A DNA stretch of 64,000 bases from Acanthococcus lagerstroemiae (GCA_031841125.1 CM063107.1:26306499-26370498), one strand, 5' to 3'; positions 1 through 10,573 are shown, numbered from the stretch's first letter. The notes: generated from the letters alone by a model not told the origin. Program-made: numbers and translations.

Positions 1-80
1 AGTCAGTCAGTAGTTTTATTATTATTAATATTATTTTTCGTAACGCTCTTTTCGTCACGCTCCATACGCTTTTTTCCGTT

Positions 81-226
81 GTGTGCCAAAGTAAAGACAG
101 AAAAATGTCAAAATGATTTCCATGGAAATGATAATTTCTTTTCGTTCCTCATCAAATGTAACGCGTAACGCGCGAAAGTAACGTTTATCCGGTTTGTGTG
201 CCAAAGTAAAGACGTGAAAATGTCAA
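81..226. repeat. Short direct duplication, offset 115 bp
   Basis: About 31 bases beginning GTGTGCCAAAGTAAAGAC at 81-111 recur at 196-226 with only a couple of changes. Both copies end in a short A-rich stretch with ATGTCAAAA. The second copy leads directly into the coding-like segment that follows. It looks like a local tandem duplication; no function is visible. Confidence 0.7.
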
Positions 227-967
227 AAACCAAACAGGAACGGGAGGTCATTTTACTGAAGTTAAGAACTAATGAATTTGAAATAAACCACATTATAAAT
301 GAGGGAGCGAAAAAGTCAACCTCAACATTCCAAAAATTAACTTCGTTCATGTCTCATATCATCAATTCCGATTCGGATGGTAATGAGATCGTTGGAAAAA
401 TTTATTAGAACAGAGAAGGGCTACTAAGCAACCCCAAAAAGAACCACTCCAATTCCGAAATATGAAATCATGAAAACCAGCAAAGGGCTCTACTAGGTAA
501 TCTAAACAGGAACCACAATAAGTCCCCAAGTCAGACTCAAATTATAATAGGAGACAATTTAACCCAAATAGGAACCCCTCCGAACCAGATCCGGGGAACA
601 GCTCTAATATTATTTTATCCGACAGCTCAGAATATTCTAACAAAAGAAGCGACAAAGAAAATTACGTAAATCTTCAAAGAAATATTAAAGAAAAATTCTA
701 TAGGTATACATAAAATCCAATTCTTGGTAAATTTCAAAAACATTTAATGAAGAATTTAAGCTACTTAATGAATTCATTGATTGCTGCGACGAAGCAGACA
801 GCTTAAGAAAACACTTGATGAAATATTTTGCTAAATTAGAAAATTTTGCCCAGGATTTGAAAGGAAGGATGGATGTAATTCAATTCCTTCAAACTTCAGG
901 AATTCATGATAACATGTTAACTTTCCTGAATGAGAAGAACTTGGGCCGTTTATTGAGAAAAATCTGA
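220..967 (+). pseudogene. Decayed gag-like coding relic (unidentified)
   Basis: Three consecutive open segments lie in the same orientation: 220-405 (starts MSKTKQERE), 522-710 (rich in Asn, Ser, Asp, Arg, no start codon) and 731-964 (contains LLNEFIDCCDEADSLRKH). Stops and small frame changes separate them. The last segment has the helical, Leu/Phe/Glu/Asp-spaced look of a retroelement gag core, and the middle one resembles a polar linker. The order and shared orientation argue for one ancestral coding region. No zinc knuckle, protease or reverse transcriptase follows, because the next kilobase is AT-rich non-coding DNA. I cannot assign a family. It could instead be chance open frames in AT-rich DNA. 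Confidence 0.28.
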
Positions 968-1890
968 ATAAATTATTCCATTTCTTGAAATAGAAGAAGC
1001 ATGTTCATTCATTGGGTTAAAAAAAGAGAAAAGTTCTGGTTTCTTCCCTCCGTGAAAAGAACCTACTTCTATCCTGAAATAAGAATAAAGAAATTACCAT
1101 TTTCTCTTTGGATAATTTTCCATGACAAAAATCCCCCCCCCCAAAAAAAAAAAAAAAAATAAGTAAAGGAAACCAGTGAGTAAAAGAAAACTGTGCGCTA
1201 TTGTCTCAACTATTTAATTTCAACCCTGACTTTGATTAAGTGTAACTTCAAATTTCTTTACTTTTGTTTTCGTTAATATCATTTAACAATTTTTTTAAAT
1301 AAATAAATGTTTAAAGCTATGTATACATAATAATACTGTTTTTTGGAATTTCCCTAACAAATTTTTGGTGCTGCCCATTAAGGCCCCTAAAAAAAAAATA
1401 TTCAGAATAAAATATTATATTTCAAATTTGATTACGAACGCGTAAGTCACAAAGGAAAGAATTAAAAAATTGAACGAAAATTCAAAATAGGATTGGAATA
1501 AAAGCACCAAAAACCAAAACTGCACAATACAAAAGATAAAATTGTAATCCAGAATAAAGTAACCCAAAAGAAAAAAAGTAAAAAAATATCGCCAAAGTCA
1601 TATCTTCCTTTTTTGAATAAAAAGTAGGTACTTAGTTTTTCTCCATAATAAAAAAATAAAATAAAATAAAAATAAACGCCTCCCCTTCTCTGTCAATAAA
1701 GAAATAAAATTGATTTTGATACAAAATACTTTGTCCTTTAACTCAAAAATGTAAGAAATTATCCGATAAAAAAATTTTACCCCTCCCTCCACCCAAAAAA
1801 AGAGTATAGAATAGTCATCATTCCACATGGTGTATTCTGCGCGTACAATAAAAAATCTACGTCAGTTTATTCTACGACACGACCCTGATA
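968..1890. other. AT-rich non-coding stretch
   Basis: No supported gene. It contains a C-run followed directly by an A-run at 1133-1159 and A/T-rich low complexity through 1700. I see no terminal repeats or RNA gene here. Confidence 0.6.
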
Positions 1891-1946
1891 CGGAATGAAC
1901 GAGAAAGGAATCAGTGATACCAAAATAACATTTCAAAAACTGTATA
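1891..1946. repeat. Short dispersed repeat, mate at 60343-60398
   Basis: A ~55-bp block beginning CGGAATGAACGAGAAAGGAA is nearly identical to 60343-60398, in the same orientation. Here it lies just outside the inverted arm at 1979. At 60.3 kb it lies just downstream of a hAT transposase relic. It may be the edge of a dispersed element. Confidence 0.7.
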
Positions 1947-1978
1947 TAGTCCAGTAGAATTAGCCACTCACCTGAGAC

Positions 1979-2155
1979 AAAATTCCGGCAGAAATAAAAC
2001 TCGGTACAATTGTAGAGGACCCCTCCCTGAATAACGTCCCAAAAGTCTCCACCCCTCCGAGGTATGCTACCCACTCTAGGGGCTGAAAGTGAAGCAAAAA
2101 TTGATTTTTTTGCTATAAATCATAAAGGGTGCATCTTAGAAGAAAATTTTTCAAT
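1979..2155 (+). repeat. Left inverted arm
   Basis: Partner of the arm at 4005-4318. The best conserved part is 2011-2060, with the AATAACGTCCCAAAAGT core. The arm continues inward to the GCATCTTAGAAGAAAATT block near 2130-2150. Confidence 0.7.
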
Positions 2156-2374
2156 CAAAGTTGGTACTGTACACACTACAGCTGCTGCCTTATTTTCCGT
2201 CACTGTGGTCTGCCGATGGTGAAAATTTTCACTCAGCAAAACGCGCGTAGATTTTTAATGGTTCCAGGTACATAAAGTGGCTGTTGTAGTACGAATTGTG
2301 TAGTTAAATAAGAAGCCTCCTTCAATGCGAAGAAATTACACGTAGGTACACGCAAATTTTGTTTTGTATTTAAA

Positions 2375-3304
2375 ATTCTATATCGAACTCATCGACTTTG
2401 ACTTCCTCATCGGACTCAGACTCCGCCTCTCGTTGTGCATTTAGGCACGATGTACCTCACATGTGCTGCACAAAGCAGAACATCCGAGTCTAGCTACCCT
2501 GCATCCACGTACAGGTCTACAGGCCTCTTTACAGCTACAGGAAATGAGTTTCTAAATCTTCTGCGGGGCTGCTACTAATATGCTTTCTACTGGTATTCAA
2601 CCATTGTTGCTCTCCTTCCAGCCCCATTCGGATAGTTTAACTTCATTTCCCAGCCACAACTGTACCTGACAGTACACTTGCTATAGGTGTTGTTAAGCTG
2701 CAGCTGCGTTTGGCTGGATGTTGCGATTTTTGCCTACAGATTTCACAAAGCTCTTGTACCTGAAATCATTTAGGTTAGACTGTTTTACTGGATGCGTTAT
2801 AAAATGAGTTGCTTGCCACTGTGAAGGACCTCTTCAGAAACTGAATGGCTACCATAGAAAACTTGCACAGCTTCGCGAAGGTCGTCTTGCTGCCGTAAAA
2901 TCTGAATGATTTTAATTTTGCCTACATGTAGAAAGACATATATTTTGGAAGGCTTTGTATACGTTCTTCCTGAAGTAGTATCATGAATGAAAAACTTGAG
3001 CATACCTTTCTTGCGGAATTCCAATGTAGTGTCACATCCTGAGAAAGCGCAAGCAAATAATATTTGGTCGCTCTCCAATCTGCTTCTTGAAATGCATTTG
3101 AAGACAATAAGCTCGATTCAGTCTTCCCTCTTGCCGATTTCAAGAAGTAAATCTTCATGATTGCTGGTGTTAGGGCCGTCATGAGAACAACTAAATTGAC
3201 ATCCACGCCTACAATGACAACTGACTTATCCTCATCTGCTACATAATTGCGCTTCTCTATTGCTGTCATGACAGTATGCCTGTGTGCATCATCGCAGATC
3301 TTCA
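2375..3304 (-). pseudogene. Broken gene: GCDTT-motif, Cys-rich-tail transposon-associated protein
   Basis: Read on the minus strand, the pieces line up in a recognisable order. A hydrophobic Asp-containing stretch (SVVIVGVDVNLVVLM, near 3215-3170) is followed by IYFLKSARGK. Then come ILFACAFSGCDTTLEF in another frame (near 3060-3010), YKSFVKSVGKNRNIQPN and LWLGNEVKLSEWGWK (near 2670-2620). The end is a Cys-rich tail (CSCKEACR ... GCRVARLGCSALCSTC, near 2540-2460). This order matches a family that is very common in arthropod genomes and usually annotated as uncharacterised. The Asp-rich strand and GCDTT motif suggest a PIN/XPG-like nuclease fold, which is my inference. Several stops and frameshifts are present, and the N-terminal half is missing where the SINE begins. 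Confidence 0.7.
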
Positions 3305-3310
3305 CGCACA

Positions 3311-3757
3311 CTGTGGCGTAGCGATAAGAACTCGGCTTCATAACCCGAAGGCACCGGGTTCGATTCCCAACGCCGGCATCGTTATCAGTCATCAGTAATG
3401 CAAGAAAGAACTCGTCACACATTCTAACACCGCATTCTGATAACGTACACAGAGTCACAACCTGGTCACAACCACTTACAGCAGAGGCATCCGAGAAGTG
3501 TGTAATCGGTCGCCAGTATCTGAAAGCTGTAAATGGGTAAGGCGCTACCTGCCGGTGCTCCGTTGAACTCATGGTCATAAACCACGGGGCTAGTGATACG
3601 GGTATTCGACAGGAAGATAGCGCAGTCGACCTAGGCCGATTTCCGGCAAGAAGAGAAGAGGGCTAGGCAGCCCTAAAAGGCTCCTCGACGTCTCTGAAGT
3701 AATGCTCGAAAGGGCAGATTCCAGGGCTTGGGTTGAGAACAAATTAGAAGAAGAAAT
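3311..3757 (+). mobile_element. tRNA-derived SINE, long form
   Basis: The 5' head has a pol III A box (GTGGCGTAGCGA, 3313-3324) and a B box (GGGTTCGATTCCC, 3357-3369), 33 bases apart, as in a tRNA. The anticodon-loop region CTTCATAACC recalls tRNA-Met. The 3' body (3627-3757) is shared with the SINE at 7462-7679. Between head and body are about 250 bp not seen in the other copy. The SINE lies exactly where the neighbouring minus-strand gene relic stops, so it probably inserted into that gene. No clear target duplication was found. Confidence 0.72.
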
Positions 3758-4004
3758 AGTACACCAGCCTCAAAGAACGGCTGACGTGAGAAAGGAGGTA
3801 GATGATAATGAATTGTATAAATGTTGCGGGAAACAAGTGTTACCATTTATCAGGATAAAATAATAAGCAGCCATGTATTTCTGTACGCTGTCGTATCTAC
3901 GAGTACTATTACTACAATACCAACTTTAATTCACGTAGCGGCGTTAGTAAGCGTTTTAACAAAAAGTGTCAAGAGTTATTTTTTGTAGTAAATTAAATGT
4001 AGAT

Positions 4005-4318
4005 TATTTTTTGCATAAAATAATTTCTTCTAAGATATACCTTTCACGATTTACAGAAAAAATTCGATTTCTGCTCCACTTTTAGCCCCCTTTTATGGAT
4101 AGCACTCCTAGGAGGGGCGGGGACTTTTGGGACGTTATTTAGGGAAGGGTCCTCTAAAATCATACCAAAAATTAAAGAAAGAATAATAAATAATAAAAAT
4201 ATAAATGATAAAAAGTTTATTAAATTGTTTAAAAATAAAGGAATTAAAATAATAAATTCTAAGTAAAAAAAAAAATAAATAAAATTAAAGTTTTTGTTTC
4301 ACTTCTGCCGGAATTTTA
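4005..4318 (-). repeat. Right inverted arm with AT-rich insertion
   Basis: Its reverse complement matches 1979-2155. The conserved parts are 4296-4318 (outer block) and 4005-4165 (inner block). An A/T-rich segment of about 120 bp (4166-4290) separates them and is absent from the left arm. Confidence 0.7.
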
Positions 4319-4424
4319 TCCACTTTTGTGCATTTGTATGGCTAATCCTATCGGACTAATAGCAATCCCTAATTTTACTGGGGTAATCAGAAAGTAAAAA
4401 AGTGTTTTCCAATTTTCTCGAAGG

Positions 4425-4483
4425 GGGGGGGGGACTGCACCAGGGGACGTTGCCCTCCCCCGTCCTCCTTCGCTACGGGCCTG
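4425..4483 (-). repeat. hAT-like terminal sequence
   Basis: Read on the minus strand this begins CAGGCCCGTAGCGAAGG and continues into a GC-rich, then C-rich tract. That is the typical start of ZMYM1-type hAT elements. The 8 bases outside are GTCATTCC, but no matching copy was found on the other side, so the element is truncated or its other end is outside what I can see. The same 5' motif recurs at 53147. Confidence 0.45.
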
Positions 4484-7461
4484 GTCATTCCATGCCCGCA
4501 CAGTGAGATAGGACAGAAATCTAGGTGGACAAAATCCACCAGAAAGAATGTCATTACATTCACATAGAAAATATTTTTATATGTTTCTAAACATCAGTTC
4601 TTCTTAGTGATGGCAGAATTGGCTCTTTTGTGAAACCAAGTCTGTCTGCTCCCGGTTTCAACAAAAACCTGGTTTTTAACTCTGCTCCCAGCTCCCAAAC
4701 TGCTCCGAGCATACTCCAAATGTAAAAAATGCAGCATCCTATAAATTTTTGATCAGTGTTCACTGTTCAGTAGTCTGTAAGAACAGGAGCTAGGTTGGTG
4801 CAAATTGCGGGGCGTTGCGATTTATGAACACGAGAACGAATTGCGTATGCTTTCACACACTGATACGTAGTTTATTTTTCATAATAGTGGTAGTGGAAGC
4901 GTGATGAAATATTCACTTTTCATCACCATTCTTTCATTACATGATGCCAGCACATTTGCCAGTTCTCGTTCAGTCAATACATGAATGACTTTCAGCATCG
5001 ACATTGAGTACCGAAAACAATTCTTTCGATTCATTATATTTTGGAGTATTCGGAGCAGAAAGAAGCAGAGAGCAGCTTCGATTCCTGGAGAGCCGTTTCT
5101 TGAACCTGTCCTTTTTGAAAACCTGATTCGTCAAACTAGTCAAACCAAACTGCTCAAGAGCAGATCATCCCTCAATTCTTCGCCTATGTACGCTACCGTG
5201 ACGTGGTGAAGGGCTTACAGGAAAACTAAATGTACACAGAAGGAAAACCCCGACAGATAAACCCTGATGAAAGGAAGGGGAAACTACATCAGTATTCTTA
5301 CCTAAAGATGCGCCTCCACCGCCACAATTGGTAAAGGTTAGAATCAAAACAGACATTTACCATTTTATTCCGAGTGCCCAAATTAGCAAAACACTGTAGG
5401 TGGGTGCAGAAATATCTCTTGCTGCACCGTGAATGCGTGATAAATACATATGTATCTACATAGTTTGTCCAAAATGTCCCAGACTTATTTTTTTATGGAC
5501 ACTACAGTAACGCTCGCGGGAGAACAAAAATAGACCTACATTCTACATGCGTTCAGAAAGGTACGGTGAAGTTTTGTATAGGCTATAAATTTTTTTCTGA
5601 TGATCAGTTTTCTCATATTGTTGCTTTTTCGGAAAATGGATTTAATCGGAAGAAAGAGCTGCGGTGAAATTCTGCGTTAAAAGTAATTTTGGTTCATCCC
5701 AAACGTACAAAATTATGTGTACGGCTTATGGCGATGATAATCTATCTTGAAAGGGAAGTGTTATGCATCGATCTCAGCGATTCAAGCCGAGGTGACGAGG
5801 GTACGATTATAACAAAGTGTTCAAAGAAGCCCCATAACCAAGGTAAATTTGAACACATCCTTTATACTGGTAGCTGTACACATTCACAAGCAAGTTATGT
5901 TTCAAAACATAAACTGATAGGAGGGAACTGGACTTAAAACCATGGCTTGAATACTTTTTGATAACAGTCAGTGTAGCCGCACTCACAAAACAAAATGTAG
6001 CGATAAATGTTCAATGTAACCCCACTTTACAGTACTTTCCTCATATACAGGTAACTTGGTTACCTTTCTTGCTTTTTCTTCTTCCTAACCAATGTATGAA
6101 TAACCTTGCTGTCTATCCGCATTAAAACATTTCGGATTATCTACACCAGTTGCCCATAGCGCTGATGTTTAAAATGTTAAACGCAAATTGCAAGACCATC
6201 AAATTTATCTTCGCTTTTTCGCAGCCCAGGTATATCTGACTTGTCCGCGTTTTAAACGATTTCCAGTGTACGTATTTCTTGCCTATAACTACAGCACTAA
6301 CTGAAATCGATGGCGTGTTACCACATCAGCATTACTCCCCGGGAAAGTTTTCTAACGAACATAACCTATCCGCAGGGGCGTATTTATACAACAGATATCG
6401 CTTGCGCGCTTTCGGCGACTATGTATATGTTCGGGGAAGAAACAAAAAAGGCGAAAAGGCGGCAGCGAAAATAAATTCAAAAAGAAGGAGAAAGAGGTGG
6501 GGAAAAGCGAGACCGTATATAGCTAAATTTAGTAATTTTATTCACTATAAAATAATACGTAGTCCGTAAAATGAGAGAGAAATGTACCGGTAATGTAGCG
6601 GTGGCAGGGGGGAGAGGGGGCGGGTTTTGTTATTTTAACGTAAATGAAAGCCGCAACGCTAAAGATGAGAAGTAGTGGAATGAACGGAGTTCGGTTTTCC
6701 ACGGAGACCGGTACAATTTATTTCGTAATTATGGAGATGGGTCTCGAGTGTGTCATTCGGCGCAACTTTCCTCGTTCTAAGACCATTCGTTCTATCTAAA
6801 ACGCAGCCCGCTTTGCCCCGCAGCCGTGCCGGTCTCCTCATTTCGCTTCACGTTTCCATTTATAATGGAAAGTAATAGAATTAACAAAATTATTAGATTC
6901 TCCGAGCCAGTTAATTTTGCCCCGCGCCATCTGCCGATGGTTTTATTTTTATCTTCGCAAAATTAAAATTTCTTTCACTTTTCGGGGCGAATTTGATTCG
7001 CTCGTTGAATACCGGAATTATAACGCCCGTATTAGACGTTACGGTCGCTGGCGGACTCTTCTGTGCATACTTTTACCCCTTTTTCTCTCCCTCGAAACAG
7101 CGCTTGATATATCGCCTCAGAGGCTTCCTTACTTACGTAATTTTTACCTGAAAATGGTCGTCTGCGGCGGTCTCACGTTGAGGGTAAGTGTTCGCGGGCT
7201 GCTCACAGTTTTCGCGAGGGGTTTCGTCAGAAGGTAGGATTCCGCGATTAAGGTTACTTCTTCTTCAGAATGTGGTAATTTTAATCTAGGCAAATAAAGA
7301 AATTCGGGGGAAAAGGGTTAATATTCTCAGTTTGCTGGAAATTTCTTGAAGGTGGTGTCTAACCGGAGCTTCGGAGCGAGTTAGAAACGGGAAAAAATTT
7401 TGTTTTGACCACTGTCGGAAATTTTTGAATTCCGTCGATTGTTCCGGAGAAATTTTTAGGT
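4484..7461. other. Non-coding, mostly single-copy-looking DNA
   Basis: No supported gene. Open frames at 5689-5937 (Cys-containing, 82 codons) and 6279-6569 (basic C-terminal half) lack recognisable domains, splice context or homology I can name. From about 6000 to 7260 the sequence is less repetitive and contains more CpG than its surroundings. A G-rich patch (6604-6625) occurs. This may be intergenic or intronic host DNA. Confidence 0.5.
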
Positions 7462-7679
7462 AGGTCTGGTTGGCCGAGTGGATAGCACGCTGGACTCGGA
7501 AACCGGAGGTGCCGGGTTTGAGCCCACGTAGCAACTCGCTACATTTCGACCTAGGTCGATTTTTCGGCAAGATGAGAAGAGGGCTAAGACAGCCCTAACA
7601 GCCTCCCCGACGTCTCTGAAATAATGCTCGAAAGGGCGGATTCCAGAGCTCGGGTTGAGAGTAAGTTAGAAAAGAAAAC
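7462..7679 (+). mobile_element. tRNA-derived SINE, short form
   Basis: The head holds a textbook A box (TGGCCGAGTGG, from 7471) and a B box-like GGGTTTGAGCCC. The body, 7547-7679, begins CGACCTAGGTCGAT and contains GACGTCTCTGAAATAATGCT. It aligns end to end with 3627-3757. Only ~20 bp separate head and body here, against ~250 bp in the other copy. The head resembles a class II (Ser/Leu) tRNA. It is non-functional as a tRNA because the ends do not pair. Confidence 0.75.
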
Positions 7680-8495
7680 TCTTGCCAAACAGGAGAGGTC
7701 GAGCTAAGTACTTTGAAATTTATCGAAAAATCACGGGTTTTACGGCAAGTTATTTGGTTTAATTTTTCACAAGTTTGGTTTTCTTTTTATGAAAATTCTA
7801 ATAACCTCTCTTACTTCAGTTATCAAGATTTTGCAGTTAACAATGTCTCTTGATCCAGCAGAATATACTCGGAAACTGTGGAGGCAGAAGCGGGAGCCAT
7901 AATCAAGAACGTCATTTTATACAACACTAGCTGATCCACTTCGCGGCTCATATAGACCGTGGGCTACCATGAGTTTGTTTAAGTGACTTATATGGGGGGG
8001 GTGCTAAAATTAGAACGAAAGAAAAAAAATTTTGACGAGTCTTGAAGAACAGAATACGCCTGAACGAATTATAAAAATGTATGAAGATGCACTATCCCCC
8101 CCCCCCAACAGGAAAAGAGCATTCAAACGCATCATAAAGGGTTTGTAGAAGTCTAAAAGATTCCATGTAAAGCGTAGCATAATAATCTCAAATCTGAAAA
8201 TGTTTGAATGTTTGAGAGATGGTGTTGAACAATTCTAAAAGGGCCTTGAAGATTGAAATCTGAGCGAATTTTTACAAAAGTGTGGGATATAGTCCCCTCC
8301 CGGAAAAAGTTGGAAATACCCATTTCACCATGCTTCTTATAAAGAGTCATGAAGGACTTGATCGAAGTCTGAAAGAGTCTACATAAGTATTTGTAAAGTG
8401 TGTGAAGCAATTGGCTTGAACGAGACCGAAAAAGTTTTAGCGATATTCTAGCAAAATTATGGAAGGATCTGGAAGAATGAAATAAGTTTGAAAGA
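7680..8495. other. Non-coding with degenerate GAAGTCTTAAAG-type minisatellite
   Basis: No gene is seen. G-run (7986-7992) and C-run (8096-8107) tracts occur. From about 8140 to 8480 the sequence is built of loosely repeated words such as CTGAAAGAGTCT and GAAGGACTTGA. These are related to the same kind of degenerate repeat at 8990-9170, 21366-22085 (opposite strand) and 50975-51600. Confidence 0.5.
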
Positions 8496-8564
8496 ATTTT
8501 GAAGAACTACGGGGATATCTGTCCTTCCTTTGGCAGGACAGATATCCCCATAGTTCTTCAAAAT
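8496..8564. repeat. Near-perfect 30-bp hairpin (9-nt loop)
   Basis: Left arm 8496-8525 and right arm 8535-8564 are reverse complements at 29 of 30 positions. The loop is 8526-8534. It has no transposon-like termini or target duplication. Such isolated, almost perfect palindromes are typical of a template switch during replication. The arm sequence contains ACTACGGGGATATCTGTCC. Confidence 0.9.
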
Positions 8565-8574
8565 TAAGGACAGA

Positions 8575-8945
8575 AAAAGGAAGGACATGGTAAGGGATGC
8601 ATCAAAAGTTAAGGACTGTAGATTTGTCTCAAAAAAACTGAAATTTGATTACGCGGGTCATGTTGCAAGAGGGGGGATGGACAGGTGGGAAAGAAAAAAA
8701 GAAAAATTTTGGAATGGGTAGCGAGGGAGCAAAAAGAAATGTAGGGAAACCTACTACCCAATGGGCTGATGAAATTGGGCAACATGTCGGTGTTGCCTAT
8801 GGAAGAGACGCCAGGGAAAGGGGCCGCTAGAAAAGACTGGGGGCGAGGCCTATGCCCGGCAATGGGCGCATTAAATAAATAATCTTTATTTTAAGTAAGT
8901 TATTAAGATATACGAATGGGCTATAAAATAAATAAATAAATAAAT
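8575..8945 (+). pseudogene. RTE-like LINE, 3'-terminal fragment
   Basis: The fragment reads as the C-terminal tail of an RTE-type LINE polyprotein: KLKFDYAGHVAR, then in shifted frames RDREKxxxxWxAR-like blocks, VGKPTTQWADEIGQH and YGRDARERGR. The last part is an EAYARQWA-like end. In this family the 'K-A-G-H-V-R ... R-P-x-x-R-W' module follows the reverse transcriptase. At least two frameshifts separate the blocks, and the RT domain is missing, so this is a 5'-truncated dead insertion. It ends in a TAAATAAATAA-rich tail (about 8870-8936), as expected for RTE 3' microsatellite tails. A second, longer element of the same type lies at 10574-13065. Confidence 0.7.
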
Positions 8946-8959
8946 GGGGAGATACTTCC

Positions 8960-9200
8960 TTTTTTATCCGAAGCAGGGAAAAAATTGAAAAATATCCATC
9001 TCACAAGGCCTTGAAGAGACTTGTGAAAGCCTGGAAGAGCCTAAAAAAGTCTTTGTACAGTCTGAAATAATAATTTTCAATAAGTCCAAAAAAATGGCTT
9101 TCTGGTAGAGTCTTACAGAGTAAAATACGTCTGAAAGAATTTCAAAAAAGTATAGAGACATATACCACCCTAAGCGCCACGAAAAATATTGAAAATTACT
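8960..9200. repeat. Degenerate minisatellite (GACTTGTGAAAGCCTGGAAGAG type)
   Basis: Loosely repeated words of the AAGTCTTTGAAGAG kind occur, the same class as 8140-8480. There is no coding potential. Confidence 0.45.
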
Positions 9201-9207
9201 CATTTTT

Positions 9208-9620
9208 ATGGCTATTTTGCTTCCTATTCTACTCTATGGGTCAGAAACATGGACCATCTACAGGAGGCACGTCAAAGTACTTAAAAGATTCCATCATCGG
9301 CAGCTCAGGTACATTGTGTGGCTACGAGCAAATGTCCCAAACACTGAGGATCTGTTGACTCAAAATCAGCTCCATCGGCTTGTCTAATGTCCATATCCAA
9401 AGACTTCCAAAAAAAGCGTTATATAGAGCGCTCGCCCGCGATTTAAGAACATCTGCTGGGCAGATCAAGAGGTGCAAGAACGTAGCTCACTCCCTACTCA
9501 AGAACGCGGGTGTTGCTGGGAATTGGAAAGCTGCAAGTCTGGACCGTACAGTTTAGAGAAGAATCTGCCGCAACAATGGAGCGCGGGCAGACTGAATCTC
9601 CTGGGACCCAACTGTTAGAG
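9208..9620 (+). pseudogene. Non-LTR retrotransposon, 3' coding fragment
   Basis: An open segment at 9208-9384 encodes ILLPILLYGSETWTIYRR followed by HVKVLKRFHHRQLRYI. This is the conserved post-RT region of endonuclease/reverse-transcriptase LINEs (Y-G-S-E-T-W-T, then H-x-R-x-L-R). In another frame the reading continues with LYRALARDLRTSAGQIKR and GVAGNWKAASLDRTV to about 9620, with stops. The RT core is absent, so the element is 5'-truncated and dead. The clade is not certain: the motif occurs in several LINE clades. It has the same orientation as the RTE-like relics on both sides, but the sequence differs and it is a separate insertion. Confidence 0.68.
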
Positions 9621-10573
9621 TAATACTATTGCGGGCGTTAAATCAAGCCGACGATAGGGATCATAAGCCATACCCGGATGGTCACAATAATTGGAAAGGC
9701 ACCCTCTGATCCGAGAGACGTTGACGACGACGACATTCCACTTAATGGACAAGTAAAATCCTGAAAATTTGAGCTCACTCGATTTGATAAAATTAAAAGA
9801 CGCCTCATTTTATGAAAACACGCATTGTCTTTCGATTCCCAATCGTCCATAAAGGGCACAAAACTGGAACTATAAAAGAAATACATTCTTTCGCATCCAA
9901 ACTCTCATACAGAAAACGCAGAAATTATTTTCTAAAAAAGTCCAGATTTTCAGGGTTACCACTCGAAATTTCAGGGGAAAATGGAAAAATGACCTTATTA
10001 AATATGGAAAATAGCTAAAAAATTACCAGAATTGGAGACCATTCGTAATTTTTGACATGGATATATCTATTGACTGACACTCCCATCCTATTTCCGACCG
10101 ACACTCGACTTGATTCCAGTTCAGTTCACAGTTCAGTCCAGTTGTGCATATTCCATGAAGCCAATCAGTATGATTTAGCTCTTCATGGTCACAATTCAGT
10201 TCAGTGGTCCACATTTCCATGGAAATTATTTTTTCTTCTAGCCATGTGCTCATTGATTTTGATCTTTGCAGCGCGGCTGCAGTCTGCAGCCAATTAGTTT
10301 GCAATGCTTAAAAGTTTGACATCTTACAGGTTACAGCCATGGGCATAGGCGGATCCAGGGAGGACTCCCCTTCCCCTTTCGAACTTAATTTTTAAATTGA
10401 AAGGCACAAAATAACCCGCCACTAGATAGTTTTTGTTTAATATTAGTATTATTATTCACTTCCCCCAAGATGGGAGCCAACCACCGCGGGGGAAAAGAAA
10501 TACCTATACATACTCGTTTCCAAGGAAGAAGAACCGGAGGAAAAATGCGAAAAGGTCTGAATTGACTGTATTA
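9621..10573. other. Non-coding; hAT-like edge near 10336
   Basis: No gene is supported. 10060-10240 contains direct repeats of CAGTTCAG-type words, so open frames on both strands there are not meaningful. Near 10336-10370, GGGCATAGGCGGATCCAGGG followed by a C-rich tract resembles the start of a hAT-type element, but I cannot find its partner. Confidence 0.4.

Larger units (their letters stand above)
1979..4318. mobile_element. TIR-like DNA element carrying a GCDTT-family gene relic
   Basis: Two inverted arms enclose about 2.3 kb. Left arm 1979-2155 matches the reverse complement of 4005-4318 over roughly 150 aligned bases (by eye near 80% identity). Shared blocks include AAAATTCCGGCAGAA at the outer edges and GAGGACCC followed by AATAACGTCCCAAAAGT inside. 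The right arm also has an AT-rich insertion of about 120 bp (4166-4290). Between the arms lie a broken minus-strand gene (2375-3304) and a SINE (3311-3757). No clear target-site duplication was found, so the true element ends are uncertain. Alternatively two copies of a smaller repeat landed in opposite orientation around an older gene relic. Confidence 0.55.

Noticed and set aside
2922..3578. 218-codon minus-strand open frame as one intact gene
   Set aside because: Its N-terminal third is antisense SINE sequence (tRNA-like head and intermediate), and its C-terminal part shifts out of the family's reading frame.
5689..5937. Small Cys-containing open frame
   Set aside because: No recognisable domain, start context or neighbouring gene; length is compatible with chance.
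6279..6569. Open frame with basic C-terminus
   Set aside because: No homology recognised; no splice or promoter evidence.
8140..8480. CRISPR-like or regular tandem array
   Set aside because: Repeat words are degenerate and irregularly spaced, with no constant spacer length; the genome is eukaryotic.
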